Notes under the pieces: model-generated
Database searches by the model: none
Told to the model about the DNA's origin: nothing
What the model saw: only the letters and a program-made list of their open reading frames with translations
Assembly (NCBI GenBank): GCA_038232935.1
Contig: JBBSMX010000007.1
Coordinates: 1-58,137, forward strand
Length of the DNA stretch: 58,137 bases
DNA from: JBBSMX01 sp038232935
GTDB lineage: Bacteria; Bacteroidota; Rhodothermia; Rhodothermales; JANQRZ01
Direction of reading: 5' to 3'
Translations under genes and position numbers: made by a program
In this document: piece by piece, positions 8,901 through 14,128 of the stretch
How positions within the stretch are numbered: the stretch's first letter is position 1
Layout of the letters: each line of letters starts with the position of its first letter

Positions 8901-9498
8901 CCTCGCAACCGCCCATGTCATTGAGGGGGAGGGTTACCTGAGGCCTCTCGGCGTAGGCTACCTCCTGAAGCTTCTCGAAGTCGCCGATTACGTCGGCGAG
9001 CGGTAGGGGCGTGTCGAACCACACCTCGAAGAGCTGGGAGTAGTCGGAAATGGCGACGGTGACTCCCGTCCGCTTGTTCACGCGGAGGGTGTCGCCCCAC
9101 GTGATGCTCGGGGCCATCTTCTCGATGGTGTACGTCCCGTAGCGCGCTTCCAGTTGGTCAAAGAGGTCCGTGACGGCCGTGTATCCCGGCCTCACGTCCA
9201 GCAAGCTCGCCGTCACCTGCCCCTTTGCTGTATCGAAGACGTGCTCACCGAACTTGACCCGGACGAGCGTCGAGTACAGAGTCCCCTGCGAGTCCTCGAA
9301 GATGGGCGCTTCGGCCACGGCGTCCTCAGGCAGATCGACGGGGATGAGCGTCTGCGCCTGCGCCGCGCTCGGGGCGAAGAGCAGCAACAGCGCCGCAACG
9401 ACTACGCTTCGCAGTGCGAGAAAGCCCGAACAGAGACTTGCCCCCCCCCGGTTATTTTCGTAAAGAGCTTCGATGCCGTAGCGCGTATCCACGTACAT
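5914..9498 (-). CDS. T9SS-exported subtilisin-like (S8) serine protease with beta-helix domain
   Basis: The protein has 1194 residues. A signal peptide (VVVAALLLLFAPSAAQAQ) lies about 30 residues in. The S8 triad is readable: Asp in GIAILDRFGED, His in GTRHATAVAGLAGA, Ser in GTSYASPIVAALAAL. After the protease comes a conserved linker (YGGTLAQDATIPAGETW) and a right-handed beta-helix (TTFTELDTGQGWGG, SNALADPF, repeated ISGNGGDGLYL-type turns). An Ala-rich helical segment precedes the C-terminal T9SS type A domain (LSVYPNPFGSEAEATVALTL, YDVLGRQVATL). ATG 9498 is supported by GAGGT four bases upstream, the same GAGGTCATCATG found before the island 2 subtilase. A run of nine G lies inside the coding region between start and signal peptide. 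Confidence 0.9.
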   Translation of the reverse strand: MYVDTRYGIEALYENNRGGASLCSGFLALRSVVVAALLLLFAPSAAQAQTLIPVDLPEDAVAEAPIFEDSQGTLYSTLVRVKFGEHVFDTAKGQVTASLLDVRPGYTAVTDLFDQLEARYGTYTIEKMAPSITWGDTLRVNKRTGVTVAISDYSQLFEVWFDTPLPLADVIGDFEKLQEVAYAERPQVTLPLNDMGGCEVPDTPDFPDLDAPPNDPEYENGNQYSLPTVEAAKAWDITRGTDPIRPVGIAILDRFGEDRELVDTHDDLESKLTVLDAFVQGTRHATAVAGLAGAHTDNDDFVASLGWEVELFGFRTNTLGLVALLEELDDPTSPAHGKVDVVNMSTVFIGDPYEDNDPSPGDQSFSGLVRDFLNMGIVVVAGAGNGSCGNNGCGAPPCPPYPAALSYDDLDGGNGTTYQGQVLAATLTDWNDEFFEGVNYSPGADPLADPEAAFIDVAAPGLNVRILRSTLVNGNWNHGLADCLADPGTCSGTSYASPIVAALAALVLSINPTLRVDKVYDIITRSAEKVDQNERPDSFFYTDPQTGESLSWNQYTGYGRVNAYRALVRTLEQYGGTLAQDATIPAGETWNLGAVTLNFAPGTHLIVEGTLNADGTTFTELDTGQGWGGIIADGTLDFDGATVEHAATGVTVYDPGTATIANSTLQLNGTGLDVRSSGGTVVSGSVIEQNGTGVEGGFIACYGASCPCFTSCRGDLDLVDAVVRDNTGAGVFLTDANAFITGTEISGNGGDGLYLSNALADPFRFNFVLDNGTGVAGGTGAFVTAGGDFFLSPSDAIGLNRVAHNADEELYVYASGFAFAGDDTGLTGDNAIFDASGGVLVTSLGFGSPSNPAVDANVVYWGTGGPPPAGSVTGYVDTTLPLACDPIDPPDPGDPLPCSQSRSAGFEIAVSTETAERGGLGAAIRAIRAALAADPASEEAAGLVRRLGALHRRDRADAEGEHATSFGLLRALRGRLNNPNLPEGLRATAEAALEVGVVDALTGERYEAAATAISGWRPRVEGPAVLRVLALVEASLEAQAGRYAEAGALVAAVAASEPDGSAARGLSVLAAHYAGRGADAEGGGARGAPAAAVADVLGGKAAAVGAAEPGLSVYPNPFGSEAEATVALTLDGAAESRVVVYDVLGRQVATLHDGWLAAGTHELALDAVRLPSGVYLVRVEAGEHRFTEQVTVVR
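9441..9449 (-). repeat. Nine-base homopolymer (G on the coding strand) near the start of the subtilase gene
   Basis: Nine consecutive C on the plus strand give G9 in the coding strand at codons 17-20 (Asn-Arg-Gly-Gly-Ala), between the ATG at 9498 and the signal peptide. With nine G the frame is open. Loss or gain of one base would truncate the product before the signal peptide. Such tracts are classic slipped-strand phase-variation sites, but this one is only a candidate. Confidence 0.8.
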
Positions 9499-9534
9499 GA
9501 TGACCTCGCCGTTCGTATGAGCAGATGTGTGTAG

Positions 9535-9563
9535 AGTATAAAGGCTTCGCCATACCGTGTCAA
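9535..9563 (-). promoter_or_regulatory. Sigma70-consensus-like promoter of the island 1 operon
   Basis: On the minus strand TTGACA (9563-9558) is followed by exactly 17 bases and TATACT (9540-9535), 37 bases upstream of the subtilase ATG. This is a near-perfect primary-sigma promoter of the proteobacterial type. It lies just outside the duplicated comB end that begins at 9581. Confidence 0.65.
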
Positions 9564-9569
9564 GGAAGG

Positions 9570-9671
9570 ATGAAGCGAGCCTACCGCGACAGCCGCCTCG
9601 TGCTCCAGAACCCCGCCGACGCCGCCGTCTCCGCTAAAGCGGTCCCGACCGAGACGCCGGCAGAAGGGTAG
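9570..9671 (+). pseudogene. 33-codon relic frame made from the duplicated comB 3' end
   Basis: ATG 9570 directly follows AAGGAAGG and opens a frame encoding MKRA, then the last 29 residues of ComB (YRDSRLVLQN...PAEG), ending in TAG instead of TAA. The reading frame of comB is kept. It could be a non-functional footprint of the rearrangement that placed the T9SS island here, or a small translated peptide by accident. Confidence 0.5.
9581..9670 (+). repeat. Right copy of the 90-bp perfect direct repeat (comB 3' end)
   Basis: This is identical over 90 bases to 4205-4294. It lies between the island 1 promoter and the ftsK promoter region. No integrase gene and no obvious inverted repeats border it. 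Confidence 0.95.
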
Positions 9672-9747
9672 CAGTTCGTTGTTCGTGCGAGCAGCGGCAT
9701 CTGTGGGTCGAGCACCTCTGCGACCTACTCACCACGGTCCCCGACCG

Positions 9748-9755
9748 TATATTCC
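9748..9755 (+). promoter_or_regulatory. Candidate -7/-10 element upstream of ftsK (TATATTCC)
   Basis: CGTATATTCC lies about 55 bases before the GTG start of ftsK. The same TATATT core precedes gdh (52241) and the E1 fusion gene (30569, minus). No convincing -33 box is visible. Confidence 0.3.
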
Positions 9756-9807
9756 GGGTCGAAGCCGAGACGCGGCCTCCTCCCTTTCGGATCGACCGAC
9801 CCCGCAC

Positions 9808-12339
9808 GTGAGCCGATCCTCGACTCGCTCCCCTGCCAAAAGCACCAAGCGGCGCTCCCCCAAGCGTGACGCCGCCCTCGTCTCCAGTCAGCGCAAGAAA
9901 GAGGTGTTCGGGCTCGTCCTCATGGCCCTCGCCCTCCTGCTGACCCTCGCGCTCGTCAGCTACGATCCCGCCGACGATGCGCTCGCCCGCGCCTTCTCGT
10001 GGAGCGACGCGGTCGACCCGCGCGGAAATCAGGCGCAGAATGCCCTTGGGCTCGTCGGCGCGACGTTCGCCTACGGCCTCATCCCGCGCCTCCTCGGCTA
10101 CCCCGTCATCCTGCTCGCCGTGCTCCTCGGCGTGTGGGGCTACGTCTTCTTCCGCCGCAAGACGACGGTCTTCCTCCCGCTCCTGAGCGCCCTCGCCGTC
10201 GTCGCCACACTCCTCGCCTCGACGTTCTTCGGGTGGTTCGCGGATGGAGCCAGCCCAACGCTCGCGCTCTGGAGCGGCGACGTCGGACTCGGCGTGGCCG
10301 GGTGGATGCAGCAGGTGTTCGGTGCCGCGGGCTCGTTCATCCTCCTCACCCTCTTCGCCGCCGTCACTGTCCTGCTCATCGTCGACCACGACATCCAGGT
10401 CACCCTCGACCGGATCGAGGAGTTCGTAGCCTCCCTCCGTGGCCGCACGGAGGCGCGGTGGGTGGACGCGAAAGCCGCCCACGCCGAGCGCGTACAGAAG
10501 CGCGCCGCTCTCCTCGCCGAGCGCCGCGCGGAGCGAGAGACGAAGCAGCGCGAGAAGCTGAAGCGGGAGAAGGAACGGGAGCGGGAGCAAAAGGCAGAGC
10601 GGACGCGCGGAGGCGAGGAGAGAAAGCCCGAGCCGCGCCCGGTCGCCGCGCCTCCGCCGCCCATCCCTGCACCGCCCGATGACGACGAAGTGCTGAACGA
10701 CGTGTTCGCCGAGCGTCGCACGCCGGCCAAGCCAAGCCCGCGCCCCGTCTCACCTCGGCCTGAGCCGCCGCTCCACGTCCAGGGCCCGGTGCAGGAAGCG
10801 GAGGGCGATCTCGAAGCGCGCCAAAAGCAGCCCGACGCCGCCGTCCTCTCGTACTCCTTCCCCCCCATCGACCTCCTCGACGAGCCCGACAGCTCCGCCG
10901 GCGTCGACTACGACGAGATCGAGGACAACAAGCAGGTGCTCCTCGACAAGCTGGAGACGTACAAAGTCGAGATCACCGAGATCAACGCCGTCGTCGGGCC
11001 GACGGTCACGCGCTACGAGCTGACGCCGGCACCGGGCGTGCGGATCAGCCGCATCACCGCGCTCGAAGACGACCTCGCGATGGCGATGGCGGCGCCCGGC
11101 ATCCGCATCCTCGCCCCGATCCCCGGCAAGAGCGCCATCGGCGTCGAGATCCCGAACCGGCACCGCGAGCTCGTCCGCCTCCGCAGCGTGCTCTCGACGG
11201 CGCGGTTCACGGACGCGAAGATGGAGCTGCCCGTCGCCCTCGGCAAGAACATCCAGGGCGAGGTCAGCATCGAGGACCTCTCGAAGATGCCGCACCTGCT
11301 GATCGCGGGCGCGACGGGCGCGGGCAAATCTGTGGGCTTGAACGGCCTCGTAATCGGGCTCCTCTACGCCTGCCGCCCGTCCGACCTCAAGTTCGTGATG
11401 ATCGACCCGAAGAAGATCGAGCTCGGACCGTACCAGCAGCTCCTCGACCATTTCATCGCGATGCCGGAGGACGCCGAGGACCCGATCATCACCGACTTCA
11501 TGCAGGCCGCGGCCGTGCTGAAGTCCTGCGAGCGCGAGATGGAGGACCGCTACGACCTCCTCGCCGAAGCGGGCGTGCGCGGCATCCGCGAGTACAACGA
11601 GAAGGTCCGCAAAGGCCAGCTCGATCCCGAAGACGACCACCGCCACCTCCCCTACATCGTCGTCATCATCGACGAGCTGGCTGACCTCATGATGACCTCG
11701 GGCAAGGAGGTCGAGCCGCCCATCGCGCGCCTCGCGCAGATGGCCCGCGCCGTCGGGATCCACCTCGTCCTCGCGACGCAGCGACCGAGCGTGGACGTCA
11801 TCACCGGCCTCATCAAAGCCAACTTCCCGAGCCGCGTCGCCTTCCAGACCTCGTCGAAGATCGACTCGCGGACGATCCTCGACTCCGGCGGCGCGCAGCA
11901 GCTCGTCGGCAACGGCGACCTGCTCTACATGAACGGCAGCCGGATGGAGCGGCTGCAAGGCCCGTTCGTCTCGAACGAGGAGATCGAGCGGATCGTGACG
12001 TTCATCGGCGGGCAGAAAGGGGCCGGCCCCTACCTCCTCCCGCCGATGAGCACGGAGGAGGACAGCGTGCTCGGCCCGACCTCGGAGGAGGACCGCGACG
12101 ACCTGTTCGAGGACGCCGCGCGCGTGATCGTCCGCAGCCAGCAGGGCTCGGTGTCCCTCCTCCAGCGCAAGCTCTCCGTCGGCTACACCCGCGCCGCCCG
12201 GATCGTGGACCAGCTCGAAGAGGCCGGCATCGTCGGCCCGTTCGAGGGCTCGAAAGCGCGGCAGGTCCTCGTCGGCGACGAACAGGACCTCGACCTGTTG
12301 CTCAACGGCGAGCCGGAGGAGGAAGACAGTGGACAGTGA
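9808..12339 (+). CDS. ftsK: DNA translocase FtsK/SpoIIIE
   Basis: The protein has 843 residues from GTG 9808 (an in-frame TTG at 9679 would add 43 Pro/Arg-rich residues of little credibility). FtsK pumps chromosomal DNA through the division septum and activates dimer resolution. The N-terminus has about four membrane helices (EVFGLVLMALALLLTLALVSY, LLGYPVILLAVLLGVWGYVF, and two more). A charged, Arg/Lys/Glu-rich and then Pro-rich linker follows. The RecA-like motor has Walker A GATGAGKS near residue 500 and Walker B YIVVIIDELADL near 617, plus ATQRPSVDVITGLIKANFPSR. The C-terminal gamma winged helix (SLLQRKLSVGYTRAARIVD) recognises KOPS-type sites. The stop codon lies inside a heptad repeat shared with the purK leader. 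Confidence 0.95.
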   Translation: MSRSSTRSPAKSTKRRSPKRDAALVSSQRKKEVFGLVLMALALLLTLALVSYDPADDALARAFSWSDAVDPRGNQAQNALGLVGATFAYGLIPRLLGYPVILLAVLLGVWGYVFFRRKTTVFLPLLSALAVVATLLASTFFGWFADGASPTLALWSGDVGLGVAGWMQQVFGAAGSFILLTLFAAVTVLLIVDHDIQVTLDRIEEFVASLRGRTEARWVDAKAAHAERVQKRAALLAERRAERETKQREKLKREKEREREQKAERTRGGEERKPEPRPVAAPPPPIPAPPDDDEVLNDVFAERRTPAKPSPRPVSPRPEPPLHVQGPVQEAEGDLEARQKQPDAAVLSYSFPPIDLLDEPDSSAGVDYDEIEDNKQVLLDKLETYKVEITEINAVVGPTVTRYELTPAPGVRISRITALEDDLAMAMAAPGIRILAPIPGKSAIGVEIPNRHRELVRLRSVLSTARFTDAKMELPVALGKNIQGEVSIEDLSKMPHLLIAGATGAGKSVGLNGLVIGLLYACRPSDLKFVMIDPKKIELGPYQQLLDHFIAMPEDAEDPIITDFMQAAAVLKSCEREMEDRYDLLAEAGVRGIREYNEKVRKGQLDPEDDHRHLPYIVVIIDELADLMMTSGKEVEPPIARLAQMARAVGIHLVLATQRPSVDVITGLIKANFPSRVAFQTSSKIDSRTILDSGGAQQLVGNGDLLYMNGSRMERLQGPFVSNEEIERIVTFIGGQKGAGPYLLPPMSTEEDSVLGPTSEEDRDDLFEDAARVIVRSQQGSVSLLQRKLSVGYTRAARIVDQLEEAGIVGPFEGSKARQVLVGDEQDLDLLLNGEPEEEDSGQ

Positions 12340-13540
12340 GCAGAAGAACGTGGACAGAGAAGGGACTGCGACGTTTAGCACCGAGTCACCGTCCACCGTC
12401 CACCGTCCACCGTCCACCGCCGTCCTCGGCATCCTTGGCGGCGGGCAGCTCGGGCGGATGACGGCGCTCGCGGCGATCCCGCTCGGCGTGCGCGTGCGCT
12501 TCCTCGTTCCGAAGCCATCCGGCCCCGTCGAAGGGCTCGGCGAGGTCATCGTCGCGGACTGGACCGACCCCGAGGTGCTCCGCGCCTTCGCCGCCGACTG
12601 CGACGCCGTGACCGTCGAGAGCGAGTGGGGCCCGGCGGACGCGCTGGCCGAGGTGGTGCCCGAGGGCACGGCGCTGTGGCCGGATCCCGAAACGCTCCGG
12701 ATCATCCGCGACAAAGGGCGGCAGAAGCGCACGCTCCGCGACGCCGGCCTGCCCGTCCCCGACTTCCGCTGCTGCCCGACGCTCGCCGACGCGCTCGACG
12801 CGGCCGAGGGCTTCGGCTACCCCGTCGTGCTGAAGAAATTCCGCGGTTCGTATGACGGCTACGGCAACGCGACGGCCCGCACGCCCGACGACCTCCGCGC
12901 CGCGTGGCCCGACCTCGCTGCGGACGACGGGCTGCTCGTCGAGGCGTGGGTGGCGTTCCGGCAGGAGTTGACCGTGATCGTGGCCCGGCACCCGGACGGC
13001 TCGCACGTCACCTACCCCATCGCGTACACCGAGCAGCGTGACCACCGCTGCCACGCCGTCGTCGTCCCGGCCGACGTGTCCGGCGCGGCGGCCGAGGAGG
13101 CGCGGCGGGTCGGCCTCAGCGCCGTCGAGACCGTCGGCGGCGTCGGGATCACGGCCGTCGAGTTGTTCGAGACCGAAGCGGGCGAGATCCTCGTCAACGA
13201 GCTCGCGCCGCGCCCACACAACACGGGGCATTACACCATCGAGGCGTGCTCGGCGTCGCAGTTCGAGAACCACGCCCGCGCCGTGCTCGGCTGGCCGCTC
13301 GGCGACCCCACGCTGCGCGTGCCGGCTGCCGTGATGGTCAACGTGCTCGGCCATCACGAGGGGCGACCCCGAACCAATGGCCTCGCCGAAGCGCTCGCCG
13401 TGCCGGGCGTCTCCGTTCACCTATACGGCAAGCAACGTGTCCGCGCGAACCGCAAGATGGGCCACGTCACCGCTACCGGCGACGACCCCGCCGAGACCCG
13501 CGCCCGCGCCGAGCGCGCAGCCTCTCTCATCCAGCTCTGA
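12329..13540 (+). CDS. purK: 5-(carboxyamino)imidazole ribonucleotide synthase, with a repeat-encoded N-terminal extension
   Basis: PurK carboxylates AIR with ATP and bicarbonate in de novo purine synthesis. The ATP-grasp core is clear: VLGILGGGQLGRM at the start of the real domain, YPVVLKKFRGSYDGYGN, and NELAPRPHNTGHYTIEACSASQFENH. No usable start lies just before the core. The only upstream starts in frame are GTG 12329 and GTG 12350, so about 25-32 extra residues precede it. Most of them (SPSTVHRPPSTA) are encoded by heptad repeats. The gene overlaps the ftsK end by 11 bases from GTG 12329, and purE follows after 8 bases, so purK-purE form an operon. Confidence 0.93.
   Translation: MDSEQKNVDREGTATFSTESPSTVHRPPSTAVLGILGGGQLGRMTALAAIPLGVRVRFLVPKPSGPVEGLGEVIVADWTDPEVLRAFAADCDAVTVESEWGPADALAEVVPEGTALWPDPETLRIIRDKGRQKRTLRDAGLPVPDFRCCPTLADALDAAEGFGYPVVLKKFRGSYDGYGNATARTPDDLRAAWPDLAADDGLLVEAWVAFRQELTVIVARHPDGSHVTYPIAYTEQRDHRCHAVVVPADVSGAAAEEARRVGLSAVETVGGVGITAVELFETEAGEILVNELAPRPHNTGHYTIEACSASQFENHARAVLGWPLGDPTLRVPAAVMVNVLGHHEGRPRTNGLAEALAVPGVSVHLYGKQRVRANRKMGHVTATGDDPAETRARAERAASLIQL
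12330..12416. repeat. Heptanucleotide inverted array spanning the ftsK stop and purK start
   Basis: Sense half: 12330-12364 reads TGGACAG, TGAGCAG, AAGAACG, TGGACAG, AGAAGGG in one 7-base phase, and the ftsK stop TGA is the start of the second unit. Antisense half: 12389-12416 is four perfect tandem copies of CCGTCCA, whose complement is TGGACGG, preceded by CGAGTCA at 12382. The two halves are therefore complementary and could form a stem. The antisense half is translated as part of PurK. Confidence 0.85.
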
Positions 13541-13548
13541 CCGATTCC

Positions 13549-14046
13549 ATGTCCTCCTCTCCTCTCGTAGGCATCGCGATGGGCAGCGAGTCCGACCTCC
13601 CGACCATGCAGGCCGCCGCCGACGTGCTCGATGAGTTCGACGTGCCCTACGAAATGCGGGTGCTCTCAGCCCACCGGACGCCGGACCGGATGACGGACTA
13701 CGCGAAGTCGGCGCGGGAGCGGGGGCTTCGGGTGATCGTCGCGGGCGCGGGCGGGGCGGCACACCTGCCGGGGATGATCGCGGCGAGCACGACGCTCCCC
13801 GTCATCGGCGTGCCCGTCCAGACGCGGAGCCTCAACGGGCTCGACTCGCTCCTCTCGATTGTGCAGATGCCGGGCGGCGTGCCCGTCGCGTGTGTCGCCA
13901 TCGGCGGGGCGAAGAACGCCGGCCTCCTCGCCGTGCAGATCCTCGCCGTCACCGACGAGGGCCTCGCCCTCGCCCTCGACGGGTTCCGCACGTCGGAGAT
14001 CGGGCGTGTAGCGGGAATGGACGAGCGTGTGAGGAAAAAAGGGTAA
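13549..14046 (+). CDS. purE: N5-carboxyaminoimidazole ribonucleotide mutase, class I PurE
   Basis: The protein has 165 residues, the normal class I size. PurE moves the carboxyl group of N5-CAIR to C4 to give CAIR, directly after PurK. Signatures: GIAMGSESDLPTM, the active-site motif SAHRTPDRM, IVAGAGGAAHLPGM, and VPVQTRSLNGLDSLLSIVQMPGGVPVA. ATG 13549 follows purK by 8 bases. The C-terminus (RVRKKG) and stop run into the AAGGGTA heptad array shared with the convergent GWxTD gene. Confidence 0.97.
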   Translation: MSSSPLVGIAMGSESDLPTMQAAADVLDEFDVPYEMRVLSAHRTPDRMTDYAKSARERGLRVIVAGAGGAAHLPGMIAASTTLPVIGVPVQTRSLNGLDSLLSIVQMPGGVPVACVAIGGAKNAGLLAVQILAVTDEGLALALDGFRTSEIGRVAGMDERVRKKG

Positions 14047-14128
14047 AGGGTAACAGGAGTGAGTGGGTGCGGTCGTCGGTGCCGCAATCGCTCGACACGC
14101 TACCCTTTACCCTTCACACTTTACTCCA
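14039..14128. repeat. Heptanucleotide inverted array between convergent purE and GWxTD genes (unit AAGGGTA)
   Basis: Left half: AAGGGTA (14039-14045), AAGGGTA (14046-14052), ACAGGAG, TGAGTGG in phase, with the purE stop TAA at 14044-14046 made by the repeat. Right half: TACCCTT (14101-14107), TACCCTT (14108-14114), CACACTT, TACTCCA; TACCCTT is the exact complement of AAGGGTA, and the GWxTD gene stop lies inside this half. The two halves can pair as a 14-bp perfect stem with a loop of about 48 bases, which would suit a bidirectional transcription end. Confidence 0.85.

Noticed and set aside
4205..9670. Island 1 as a classic composite transposon or integrative element
   Set aside because: The 90-bp copies are in a host gene end, carry no transposase or integrase and have no inverted ends; no IS flanks the island. 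The duplication is real, but the usual element types do not explain it.
10750..12732. 660-codon minus-strand frame across ftsK
   Set aside because: Composition is Val/Glu/Arg-rich without domains; ftsK on the plus strand has all its motifs. It is a shadow.
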